64,000 nucleotides of DNA. Origin: Macrophomina tecta. Lineage: Eukaryota; Ascomycota; Dothideomycetes; Botryosphaeriales; Botryosphaeriaceae. The position numbers and the translations under genes are program-made. Below are positions 46,607-56,616 of this stretch, in pieces. Below the pieces are notes generated by a model, which saw only the letters and a list, made by a program, of their open reading frames with translations, made no database searches and had not been told where the DNA came from. Numbering within the stretch: the first letter of the stretch is position 1; every line of letters starts with the position of its first letter. The stretch is from positions 1,426,001-1,490,000 of the forward strand of contig JAKSGN010000023.1 in the NCBI GenBank assembly GCA_024180945.1, read 5' to 3'.

Positions 46607-47482
46607 ATGGCTGAAGAATCTTTGCTCAGTCATGACATATCGAGTCTCTTGCGCCCTACGCGAATGACTATGCCTATGCCGGAAGAAGAACGCCATCCAT
46701 GGGGAGGCAATCGCTTTCCAACATTTCGGCAACCATTTCTTAGAATATGGGACAGTTGTTCAGGAAGTCAACCAGATGACAAGAATCGCATGCAATCGAG
46801 ATCACCGCGACAACGTCTAGACACATTTGAATCTCGGAAAACCTCTCTAACTATCCACGTGAACCATAACGACTGGACACCAACACCATATATATCGTTT
46901 ACCACCTCTGCAGACGCTGTAAAACTGCTGGCAGAACAGAGAGAGGCTAGGGGACGAGGTCGCCAGACCCTTACTGTCGTTAATCCAAATGTCCGTTTGG
47001 TGAAAGGGCTACCTATACTCGACATTGCCGCCGAGATGGCCCATTATGGGGTCCAAGATCCTTACAGGAAATCGAACCAATACTATGTGGATCACTACCT
47101 TTGCGTATGGGAGGTCTCTGAACAGGAAGTTATCGGCCGCTGGCAGTGGAAAGACCTTGCCGCAGATGGACAATGGTATGAAAACACTATCCAACCGGCT
47201 TTCCGCAAACACAATAGGCAAATCGAGCCTAGTTCCACGGCGGAGGATTTGTACTTGTCGACTGCTATGAGCACGCTAACCTGTATGTTTTCAACTCTGT
47301 CTAGTTACAGAGTTACGGCTAACTCAGTTAAAGTGCGTGATCTGTACGACACACAAGACTTGTATTACGGCGACTCGGACGCATCTAGTGAGGGGCTCAC
47401 CTGCATTTTCGAGGGCGAACCTGGCTGGAGTGATACTGATGATGAAGTGGAGGAGGCTAATGCAGCTGACGATATGATTTAA
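46607..47482 (+). CDS. Fungal hypothetical protein, DUF7587-like
   Basis: ATG 46607 (context CAAAATGG, A at -3) starts a 291-residue protein; the frame is open further upstream to 46520 but without support. The central part (ITIHVNHNDWTPTPYISFTT, then LTVVNPNVRLVKGLPILDIA, then AHYGVQDPY and YYVDHYLCVWEV) resembles a widespread fungal family that I recall as DUF7587; this is from memory and not searched. Function unknown. The C-terminus is acidic. No signal peptide or membrane segment. Intact between two transposons, so either recently trapped or maintained. Confidence 0.7.
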   Translation: MAEESLLSHDISSLLRPTRMTMPMPEEERHPWGGNRFPTFRQPFLRIWDSCSGSQPDDKNRMQSRSPRQRLDTFESRKTSLTIHVNHNDWTPTPYISFTTSADAVKLLAEQREARGRGRQTLTVVNPNVRLVKGLPILDIAAEMAHYGVQDPYRKSNQYYVDHYLCVWEVSEQEVIGRWQWKDLAADGQWYENTIQPAFRKHNRQIEPSSTAEDLYLSTAMSTLTCMFSTLSSYRVTANSVKVRDLYDTQDLYYGDSDASSEGLTCIFEGEPGWSDTDDEVEEANAADDMI

Positions 47483-47522
47483 GATTATTGAAAGTAATTA
47501 GTAAGAGCGGAGAATCCTTGTA

Positions 47523-49355
47523 ACGTGTTTCACCACTCACCCGGCCACACCAGTCATCCGGCCACCCCACCAACACCAAAACGCTTCTTTGTACAATTAT
47601 TCCACCACAACGCCTTGAATTCAATCGAAATTTCTATCTAACTACTCCTTGATTACTAGGACATCGGCGGATTGTGTGACCTTGTAAATGGCAATTGCTG
47701 CACGTCGGCGGCGCACGTTGTCGTACAGCCGTCGCCTCCTGTTGATCAGCCTCTTCCTCCTCATTTTCTATCCCGTGAACCAAGAACTGCCCCTGCTGAG
47801 CCTGCAGAGCACCTCCCTGTGCAATATACCTTCGGCGGTATTGCTGCTTTTGTTTTCGCCGTTGATTAGCTGTACGAAGCTCCGAATTCTCCTTTGCAAG
47901 TATCACAGCTGAATTCATCGCCATCTGACATCCCTTCACAAGTTGACTAAATGCTTGGCTCGTCGGGCTCTGAGATTGGCGCTGGATGAGATCCCGTATG
48001 AGCCGAGCCTGCTTCTCTAGCTGAGCCAAAGTATGAGGTGTTTCTGACGTCCATTGAGGTGCTTGTCCGTTCGCCGTAGCTGGTGGAGAGGGTGTTTTGG
48101 TAACGGTAAGCGACGATAAGACGCGTTGTGGGTTATACGGTATAAGCCCCGTGGCTTGAAATCCACTTCTGATATTTTGGCCCGTAAAGACTGATGGGCG
48201 CACCTTCGAGTATATTGCGAGAAAGTCGTCTTTGTCAATATGGTGGATTCCTTGGCGGACGCTTTCCTGAACCTCCTGACCGTACGAGCGCTTGAGGGGG
48301 GAGAAGCAGCTTACATCAAGCGGCTGGAGAAGATGCGATGTATGCGCAGGCATACAGAGCGTGACGATATTATTTGCCATACAGTATTGGTCAAATTCGG
48401 GCGTTGCGTGGCTGCTGTGGCCATCGAGGATAAGGAGACGGTAGGCTCCCTTCGTACAAGACTCTGTGTGCGTATTGAAGTGCTTGATCCATTCAAATCC
48501 GAGCTGGTCTGTCGTCCAGCCATTACTGCTTACAGCAATTACCCAGTCAGCCGGCAGTTCTCGATACCAGTTTGACTGGTGCACCTTCCCTGCTAGGATG
48601 ATGAACGGCGGAATCGCCCAGCCGGACGCGTTGATGCCCTCGATTGCCGTTGTCCACTCACGGTTCCCTGGTTGCACAGCAGTTGCTCGACCGGTCGTAT
48701 CAGAGCTTGTGACGACCTTAGATGTCGCAATTACACCCATCATAAATCCTGTCTCGTCAAAATTGTAGAAGTCGTCGTCGAGAATGCCGTACGACTGACG
48801 CGTCTCTTGAACACGCGTAAACCACGCGTTAATCGTGTCTGGATCCTCGCATTTGGCGCGTTGTAAATGGAACTTTCGATTCCATTTCATTTTAAGCTCG
48901 GGCTGGTTGTTGATAAACCGAGATATCCAGTTCTTGCCGACTGGTTGAGGTGGAGGATTATGGCCGCGCGCTGCGAGTAAACAGTCTGCCATCCTTCGTA
49001 CATCAATGACCTGGGGAGGGAATCCTCGCCGATCAAGGCTTAGAATCCACTCAACTAAAGCCTTCTCTTCGGACGGCTGCAGCTTTCGTTTTTGCGAATT
49101 AGACACGCTTCGTGGGGCTGTTCCATTGAGATGATCTTGGAGAGTAGTTCGAGGTATATCGTACGATGTTGCAGCCTTGCGAATGCTCGAAATTCGATTG
49201 TTTTGAACAGCCTGCTTAGCAAGAAGTAGTCTGCCCTCTTTCTGGTGTGATTCTTGGTTCTGTGTTGATGTCATTGCTGATTTTCACGAGGGCGCGTTTT
49301 GGTGTTGGTGGGGTGGCCGGATGACTGGTGTGGCCGGGTGAGTGGTGAAACACGT
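47523..49355 (-). mobile_element. Complete Fot1/pogo-like DNA transposon (pogo-2)
   Basis: Ends ACGTGTTTCACCACTCACCC are inverted copies of about 70 bp. TA duplications lie at 47521-47522 and 49356-49357. Each end contains a near-duplicated motif (CACCACTCACCCGGCCA then CACCAGTCATCCGGCCA). The 1833-bp body carries a single uninterrupted transposase ORF. Everything needed for transposition is visible, so this may be an active copy. Confidence 0.92.
47634..49274 (-). CDS. Fot1-like transposase, intact
   Basis: A 546-residue DDE-superfamily transposase with ATG 49274, close to the usual Fot1 length. Residues about 15-135 form the CENP-B/HTH DNA-binding region (RKAATSYDIPRTTLQDHL is the first helix-turn-helix). 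The catalytic triad is Asp173 in NFDETGF, Asp284 in LILDGHSSH and Asp320 in HTSHLLQPLD, giving a DD35D spacing. The C-terminus is basic and ends in a zinc knuckle CSNCHLQGHTIRRC. No stop or frameshift. It probably mobilises itself and could act on the MITE-like element at 410-780, whose ends match. Confidence 0.92.
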   Translation of the reverse strand: MTSTQNQESHQKEGRLLLAKQAVQNNRISSIRKAATSYDIPRTTLQDHLNGTAPRSVSNSQKRKLQPSEEKALVEWILSLDRRGFPPQVIDVRRMADCLLAARGHNPPPQPVGKNWISRFINNQPELKMKWNRKFHLQRAKCEDPDTINAWFTRVQETRQSYGILDDDFYNFDETGFMMGVIATSKVVTSSDTTGRATAVQPGNREWTTAIEGINASGWAIPPFIILAGKVHQSNWYRELPADWVIAVSSNGWTTDQLGFEWIKHFNTHTESCTKGAYRLLILDGHSSHATPEFDQYCMANNIVTLCMPAHTSHLLQPLDVSCFSPLKRSYGQEVQESVRQGIHHIDKDDFLAIYSKVRPSVFTGQNIRSGFQATGLIPYNPQRVLSSLTVTKTPSPPATANGQAPQWTSETPHTLAQLEKQARLIRDLIQRQSQSPTSQAFSQLVKGCQMAMNSAVILAKENSELRTANQRRKQKQQYRRRYIAQGGALQAQQGQFLVHGIENEEEEADQQEATAVRQRAPPTCSNCHLQGHTIRRCPSNQGVVR

Positions 49356-49357
49356 TA

Positions 49358-49789
49358 CCCGCAATAGCCCTGGTTCCACCGGTGTTCCATGTATCCTTAG
49401 CAATTCAGACTATATAGCGTATCACACGAGCGAGAGAGACACGGACACGTCGTAATGCGTCAATCATCAGTAGACCACCATGTCATCAATCCCAGCTGAT
49501 CAGAAGCGAAAGCTCTCTAAGCGCAGGCGGCCGCCGAAGCGCGAGGTGTCGTATGTTAGAAGCTCGCGTAGGCAGGAAGTACATATGCGGAGATCCCGAG
49601 GAGAGGTACAGGCATGGGTATAGCCTAGGTGTTGCGCCGGCGAGCGCTATAGACGATATGCAAGGTAAAAGCGCGAGGCGGAGAGAACATGCGAAAGCGC
49701 ACTTAAACTAGGACAAAGGCGCATTATAACCCCGTTCATAAGACCTTGCAACCATTATATATATGCGAAGAGAAGACTTTAAGACCTAC
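49358..49789. other. Intergenic
   Basis: No credible gene; a short open frame from ATG 49481 with basic residues is too short to support. Confidence 0.35.
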
Positions 49790-51318
49790 TGTTCCACGCC
49801 ACGGGCCACCACCCCTGTTTGGTGCACCAACACCACGTATTTGGTGCACCAAATCGGTGACTTCATCCACCAAGGGGGCCTGGTGGGTAAATGACGTGAT
49901 GTTGGTGCACCAAATGCGCGGTTTCAGGGGTGGGGGGTGGTGTTGACTCGTGCGCGCAGGGGTGTAACGAAGAGTTTTCAACTCTCAACGCCGCCTACCC
50001 AACAACATGACGCAAGACTCGCTTGCAAGGCCCACATGGGCAAGAAAACGCCGCGGTTACTGCCAAAGATGTTTTTGCAATAATCTAATAGGCGTTGCTT
50101 AACTACAACACCATTGGGATCGACGCTGGGAACCAGCCGGTGATCGCATCGATACAAGTAGGTAAATATTATATCAAAGCATTATCCATATCATCGATTT
50201 TCTCAGGTATTTCAATGGATCTTATAACCTCCGCGATACTGGCCGTACCTGGGAGTATCATCTTGCACCCGTGGGTGTCATCTTATACCCCTCGTTTCTC
50301 ACCATGCCGTTTGACGATGAAGGACCCCCAGCGGCCTCTTATACGCCTCATGCACGTCTATCGTCAATATCTTCTTCTGTTTTGGGACATCAAGAAACGT
50401 CACATGATGTTGCAAGCGCTCATCTAGAGGAGTCAGCTACGTCGGTAGCTCCTCTATTGGCCCGGCCTCGCAACGAGGGTCGGTCTCTAGAGTCGTTTAA
50501 TGACGCCAGCCGTCTCGCCTTCAACGCGTATTTGGCGCGCGGCGTCGACGCCGTGCGTCATTTCAACGAAGAGGAATACGACGATTACGTGGGTTGGTGT
50601 TCAGGCCGCTCTGCGAGGGGTGAAGCGCAGCGGTCTCATATGAGGCTCATCCAGCGTAACTACGTATATTATCGCGCCGAAACCAACAATAGGCTAGGCC
50701 TGTATAGGCGTCCTATTAAGAGCTTCTCCTTTAGGGAGGTTCTGAAGAAGCATGAGGTGTTTGATGCAATCACACAAGCGCATTGCGACACTGGCCATGG
50801 AGGTAAGTTTTCACACACCCTCCGGGGAACCCGGAGATGTTCTGGGGATATACACTAAAGATTGCGGGTATATCTCGCGGGAATCTAACCTTTCTCTTGC
50901 TAATCTCACCAGGGATTGAAATGACGTGGAAGGACGTTCAAGCGCGTTATTGGGGGGTCACTCGCAATGATGTGAAAGAGGCTCAAAGTATGCCGTAATT
51001 ACGTGCGCAGGGGTCATCAAAACGTTGCAAGAGCACCTCTGCGTCCAATCGTCGTTCATGACGTATTTGAGAAGTTGCAGATTGACCTTATTGACTACTC
51101 CAATCGTCCCGATCCCATAACCGGTGATAGGTATGTTCTGCACATGAGAGACTACTTTATGGACTACACAATGCTTGTTCCACTTCCTACGAAGTCCGCC
51201 ATGTGCGTTGCGGCCGGTGTATTACGTTGGCTCATTGCATTTGGCCCAATGCGGTCGGTGCAGAATGATCGAGGTGAGTTTCAGGCGGAGAATCCTCCGG
51301 AGAGCCCCATACATTTTT
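49790..51318 (+). mobile_element. Integrase-type transposon, 3'-truncated second copy
   Basis: The left terminal repeat starts TGTTCCACGCCA at 49790 and has the same palindromes (TTTGGTGCACCA). Leader and exons 1 and 2 match the copy at 42355 in order; homology ends at about 51318, just inside the second intron. The right half and right terminal repeat are absent. The sequence that follows belongs to the region interrupted by pogo-3. Confidence 0.8.
50304..51274 (+). pseudogene. Integrase-like transposase, truncated and frameshifted
   Basis: Exon 1 50304-50802, intron 50803-50912 (GTAAGT...CACCAG), exon 2 50913-51274. The intron sits at exactly the same codon (after HGG) as in the copy at 42887, which supports the splice model of both. 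A one-base deletion near 50983 breaks exon 2, and the second zinc-binding Cys is Tyr here (RNY). The first catalytic Asp (LQIDLIDY) and second (QNDRG) survive, but the Glu exon is missing. Confidence 0.8.
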
Positions 51319-51577
51319 GGGGTAAATTCGAAATCCACACCTCAGAGGGTCAAATTCACCAAATCCACACACCCGCTCTGAATCCACACCTCCGACGTAC
51401 CACCGTATTAGTGCGATGGCACAGACAAGACGCTTTTCCCTTATCGTATTCTCGCTTATTTAGCGCCCGTCACACAGACGGGGGGTTTCTACACCTAATT
51501 CGTAGCAATGTAACTCTATGCTATAAGTCAGCCACCCTAGTTTCCGCCCACCTGTACAATCAGCATCACAAGTCAAT

Positions 51578-51680
51578 GAACCGGGAAGCAGTGTAGGTAA
51601 ACGTCTGCTCAGCGCTAGCTCTTCCCTATGGCCCGTAGAGGCTGACGGGGTGTATGAATCATCATCATCATCATCATCAT
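51578..51680 (+). mobile_element. 5'-truncated LINE-2-type insertion with target duplication
   Basis: About 100 bp resembling the last bases of LINE-2 (GAACCGGGA, then CCTATGG, then GACGGGGTGTATGAATC plus ATC repeats). It is flanked by CATCACAAGTCAAT at 51564-51577 and 51681-51694. Severe 5' truncation with a duplication is the normal outcome of target-primed reverse transcription. It was inserted after pogo-3 arrived. Confidence 0.82.
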
Positions 51681-51769
51681 CATCACAAGTCAATCCGGTT
51701 TGCAAACTGCAACATAACTTCGTCAATTTTAATGCTAAGAACACCAGAAAACTTGCATATAATGTATTT

Positions 51770-53400
51770 TTAAGCGCTTTCTTCGTCTGCACTCAAATCG
51801 CGCTCTACATACCGTCTTGTTGGTCGCCGATTGCGTGCCGACTGTCGAGTCGGTGCCGGCTCTTCCGACTCGGACCCACTCTCCGCCTCCACAACAATGA
51901 CCTCCTTCTTCACATTTCTCGTCTTCCGAACACGCTGGGAGGGTTCCTGATTAGACTGTGAAAGGATATGCGCAAGGTTCACAAAGCGTTCATTCTGATC
52001 CGGTACGATTTTGCGGCGTTTTAGTGGATTTACCTCTTTGAGTTGCTCCTGTAAAGCAGCAATCTCGCGATCTTTCATGGCGACCTCAATTGCGACGCTA
52101 TCCAGCGCTCTTGCGGCCAACCGAATATAGCGCCGCGAAGCTGGAGAGCTGTTTTTCTCCGCAAATAGCTGTACAACGTCGCCGCCGCGTTTTGGTGCTG
52201 AGATATCCTTAGTAACCGAAGGGGGTGTGGCCGGCTGTTTAGGTACTACGACCCAACGAGAACCCATGGGTTTGGCTAGACTCTTGGGGTATAGCCCTGT
52301 TGCTTTCCACCCAGATCGAACGCACTGCTCTCAAAGACCAATTTTACGTGCTTCTGCGTAAAAATTCGAGAAACTGGGTTTTCCCTATTTTCGTGGTATC
52401 CGTCAAAGCCGTATGCTCGTTGACCAGCCTACGATAGGCTGTCTTTAAGCTCGAAAAGCAACCAAGATCCAAAGGCTGGAGGATGTGGGAAGTATGTGCA
52501 GGGAAAAAGAGCAAGTAAACGTTGTTTAAATAACACATACTCATAAATTCGTCTGAAGTATGACTGCCGTGGCCGTCGACGACGAGCAAGCGGGCGTCAG
52601 ACGGATCGTCAAGCTCTGTCTGGGGTAAAAAAAACCTTCTCTAGCCACTCAACAGCAATATCATTGCTTGTCCACCCGTTTTCTGAGAAAGTAACGTGCC
52701 AATCAGGATGCTGAGCCAAGAACTCTTTCTTGAACCATTGTTCTTGAATGCTTTTGGCCTTGAAGATGACTAAGGGGTTTAAAGCGACCCCAAGCGCAGG
52801 GATACACTCTACTACTGAGTTCCAAGTACGGGCATTTATCGTTTTAACCGGTACGGCGTTAGGGTTCTCTTGCGAGGAGCCGATAACGAGCCCATTGATG
52901 CCGTGGCCTTCCATAATACCGCCCTCGTCGGCGTTGTACCTCCGCCGGGGAGAGATCCAAGTCACCGTCTCGTACAGGCTAAACAAGTGCCTGATATTCT
53001 CCGGAGTGGCCGCCTTTATACGCTCCCGGTCAGTTCGGCGGCCTAACTTCGTCTTGACTTCTTGGTGGCGTCTGACAAAGTGGGTAGACCACTTCTTCCC
53101 AAGAGGTCGATTATCACCTTGTCGCTTAAGCACGCTACTAGCGATCGCTCGCACTTGCCCATGGGTTAGAGGATAACCGAGGGCTTCCTGGCGGAGAATC
53201 CATTGCTTCAGACGCTCTTCTTGGGGTGCTGAAAGCCGCAGTTGGTCGAAGTGCGCCAGCTGGTGTGGTTGGGCGCCATTAAGCCGGTCACGAAGTGTGC
53301 CCCTTGGTACTCCATAGCGCCGAGTGGCATGCCTTACTACGACCCCACTTTCAATATCTCGCAAGGCGTTTTCAACATCTTTTTCGGTATATCTGGCCAT
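51770..53400 (-). pseudogene. Pogo-like transposase, two frameshifts and one stop
   Basis: Likely start MARYTEKDVENAL (ATG 53400; the frame is also open from ATG 53469). HTH part (RYGVPRGTLRDRL), catalytic Asp in NADEGG (normally NxDETG), then LLVVDGHGSH and HTSHILQPLDLG. The frame is lost by one extra T in a T-run at about 52628-52636 and one extra T at about 52368, and a TGA follows at about 52332 (CGA to TGA fits). The C-terminal part (52267-51770) is coiled-coil-like and basic. Not able to make a full enzyme. Confidence 0.82.
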
Positions 53401-53564
53401 ATTCGAGGTTAGAGAAAGAGCTAAAAAAGAAGCGGAATCAATTAGAGAAGAATTCGATTTTTGCTGCATTTATTCGTGGTGGTTGCGCGGATCTTACGCG
53501 TGCAAGGAAGCGCGTTTGTGGGGCGGGCGGAAACTAGGGGTGGGCGGAAACTAGGGTGGCTGAC

Positions 53565-54886
53565 TTAATAGCTGCTCTTCACTCTTCTTCTGATATCTTT
53601 ATAATCTTCCATCATTGTCCCCCATTGTCGGTTGTCAAGGCAGTCGACTAAAGTTTTCAGAGATTTTGTTGGGCTCATTTGCTCCTCTCCTAGTAGAAAC
53701 ACTTCGGAATCATTCTCGTCTAGATGTAGGACAGTGTAATTACTAGGATCAGGCATTCGTCGTATTATTTCAACGGTGGTCGCATAGCTGATTCCATTAA
53801 AGCTGGGATCGGGTGCTGGGTACATGCGCATACGTCGTCCTTCAATTAGGAGAAGACCGAGAAAAAAAGCGTCTGGAACTATTGTATGGGTCTCAGTTTC
53901 CGGACGGCTTGCCCTACTACTGGGTGATTCTGGCGAGTATTCGGGATCTGTTCCAATGTCTTGAAGCGGATGTAAGATTCCGGTGTAAAGGGCGTAGATC
54001 TCTTGCAGGGCATCCCATCGCTGTCGGTCAATATCCTCTTTTGTGACAGCGGTGTTAGCTTTACGTGAGCCTTGTGAAAATAGTTCTTATGTTGGGATGA
54101 GGGGGAGAACTTACTGAGAATAGCCTGAGGTATCTCAAAAATGAGTTCCTGAATGCTCGCCAAAGGCCCAACCGTCATTTTCGCCAGGCCCTCGGAAGTT
54201 TCCTGAAAGTAGGCGTCGAGATCAAATATCCACGTTATCCATACCCATGCAATTGCGTCATCCACCGATGCTTTTTCCATGCTATTCCAGACATCACGGA
54301 ACCAATCGATGATTTGTCGCTCAAGCGTGGCGTGTAAGTCATATTTCTCCACGATAGTGGCAACTCGAGCAAGTGTTGAAAGCTCGATGTGAGCGTTATC
54401 TTCCCTTTCGTTCGGAATGATCGTCTCTATGTCTTTGCGGTCTGAATCAAACGGCTGAGTGCAATCATGGAGTGCTTGAAGCACAACGGTAAGTGCTGTT
54501 GGATCATCTCCCGTTAAGGGGATGTAGATATAGTCACTGGCTGGATCGACACGAAGCGCATCAATTTTTCGCTCTAAAATTGAACGAAAAACCTGCGAGC
54601 TTCGTTGAAGGCTCAGATATGAAGCCAGGAATCGCGTGACTTGGGAGGTTGTGCGTTCATTCCCGCTTCTGGTAGTGCTTGTTTGTAAATGACTCCATGC
54701 GGCAGCTTCGTCGAATCTATTGTCGGCTGTAAGAGTGCCGATCGACTCTGCGTCTTCCACGGAGGTCGTGAAGTCGGAGAAAGTAAGGTCGTTGTCTTCG
54801 TAATCACCTTTTGGAGCCACCGGAAAGAGAATGAGCCACACCTTGCCGGAAGGGTCTAGATAGTGAGTATCTGTGATTGATGACAT
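53565..54886 (-). CDS. BTB/POZ-like protein, two exons, 3' end altered by transposon
   Basis: Exon 1 54886-54115 and exon 2 54037-53565; the 77-nt intron has GTAAGT, a GCTAAC branch site and CACAAAAG acceptor. Spliced product 414 residues. The region of about residues 80-215 (SLQRSSQVFRSILERK, DPTALTVVLQALHDC, ELSTLARVATIVEKYDLHATL) resembles fungal BTB/POZ proteins; this is by pattern, with moderate confidence. The TAA stop at 53567-53565 consists of the TA target duplication plus the first base of pogo-3. Before insertion the frame would continue 20 codons into 51525-51460. Confidence 0.68.
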
Positions 54887-56616
54887 TGTCTAATGAGTCC
54901 ACGAAGAAAAAAGTACGATAAAGAAGTTTGAGGAACTTCTGCGTGATACAAAGTAAGAGAGGTTGAATTAGTTGGAGGGTCGCCATTTTATCCTTGCTAA
55001 ATTCTTTGCTGTCCGATTGCTTAAAGTGAAGAATGAGCTGCAAGGCCGACAGTTACTTACTGCGCCCAAGTCTTCTAAACTGGGCAGCGTGAACGAGGCT
55101 GTGCGCATAAGTGCCGACTAGCGTATCGCGCGCAGCGAATAGCACAATAGGAAAGCTACCGCGGTCAAGCGCTGCGCTCAGTTTCCCGGCTTCGTGCGTG
55201 GATCTGATCGTTAGTGGGAGCGCGAAGCGACATGCTGGAGCAAGGATTGGCCAATTTCACTTGGCCGTGGACAATCAATCCCGCACCTGCGCCGCAGCGG
55301 CTACGTGGCGCGACACCGGGCCTTGGTCTCAGCGGCTGCCGCGGAGAAGAGGGGGACGGAGGCCTGGCGGTGGACAGATGTGCGCGCTGATCCCGCGGCG
55401 TGTGCACTCCTAAGATATATGGTCGACAGATTTCGGCCCCTCTGACACCAAATGCAGCAACCTAAGACCTATACCGTATGGTGAACAGCCCTCCTTCCAA
55501 TTTTCTGGTCTCTGGTTGGGCTGGCTGCTTCTTCGGTATCAAGCCTTTGCGCCGGCGGTCGGAGGAACACCAACATCGTACCGTTGAACCGTTTGCTTGC
55601 ATTGTCGTGCTAAGTACATTTCTACTAAAAATACAAAATGACATCTGTACTACGTGCCGGCATGAGCTTGATCTAGGGGCCGGAGTGCAGCAAAAACATA
55701 TGGAGTAGGTGGTGCACGGCCAGAAGCTTCAGGCGGCGTTGCGATGGGCACTTAAGACGAGGCAGAGGCGGAGGACTGCTCAAGCCTCGGCGCACCAAAA
55801 CTCCTACGTCACAGGAGGAGCTAGCGGCAGAATTTTGATGTTCCTCCGACCACCCGCGCACAGACTAGATCATGGCCAATCAGAGCAGAGAGAATGGGAA
55901 AGAGGGCTATTTACAATAAAGCATAGGTCTGAGGGCACACGGTGAAAGGTATACCGCCGACCCACGCGTGGACCCGCTGGACGTTGAATAGCAATTAATC
56001 AATCAAGGTAAACCCTATACGGCTTATCACCCTCTTTGGTGTTTAGATCCTTAGAGGCAGAGGCCCGCCGTTATACTTATGCTGCTTTTTCCCGTGATTT
56101 GTATACCGGATTCTATCCGCCTGTAACATGACTGTCTACAAGGTAAGCTCGTAGCATGTATGGCCTCAATGTACAATGGCCGTGTCGCAGTGGCTGAGAA
56201 GTATAGGTTGGAGGTCTAGCTCTCTGAATGATGGCGACCATATGGAGCGCGAGAGGCCACCTGCTCACCCACATTTAGAATTCTAACGGGCCGCAAACAT
56301 CTAGCTTCGGTGCGAGGCAAGGTTGCCGCCTTCTGCTCGATCTCTCGGTTAATACCCCTCAGCCTTGTTCCATAAGAGCCGGTATGGCCGTGAAATAGGC
56401 ACAGACAAGGAGAGGAGATATGTTGGACAAGGTCGATCGGCGGAGTGCATAGGCGGCAGCAGTGACGTGGCGGGTGAAGATGCGGGAGCGTCTGTGCATA
56501 AAATGGTCCGGACGCTAAGCGGTAAGCGAATAGAGGGACCGAGGGAGCGCAGGCTCTCCTAACATCTCACCGACGAAACCCATCAACAGCGACCACATTC
56601 TGCATCCAAAACCATC
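54887..56616. other. Gene-free stretch containing an inverted repeat
   Basis: Except for the inverted-repeat unit at 55462-55934, I see no gene. Small ORFs within the repeat are related to each other because the arms are. Confidence 0.4.
55462..55934. repeat. Imperfect long inverted repeat, MITE-like
   Basis: Left arm (about 55462-55590) and right arm (about 55825-55934) match in inverted orientation over about 110-120 bp, for example AGACCTAT at both tips and GGTCGGAGGAACA(C/T)CAA(C/A)AT inside. The loop of about 230 bp has no coding character. Could be a decayed MITE; no target duplication seen. Confidence 0.6.

Larger units (their letters stand above)
51526..53565 (-). mobile_element. Pogo-like DNA transposon (pogo-3), decayed
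   Basis: Inverted ends AGTCAGCCACCCTAGTTTCC (about 26 bp); the right end shows the GTTTCCGCCCAC motif twice. TA duplications lie at 51524-51525 and 53566-53567. The body contains a broken transposase and, near its left end, a short LINE insertion. Confidence 0.87.

Noticed and set aside
51460..51792. 110-codon minus-strand ORF
   Set aside because: Crosses the end of pogo-3 and the LINE tail; only its last 20 codons matter, as the displaced end of the BTB-like gene.
56180..56260. Possible tRNA-like stretch starting GCCGTGTCGCAGTGGCTGAG
   Set aside because: The A-box-like start is not followed by a pairing anticodon arm and T-loop (no GGTTCGA-like box).
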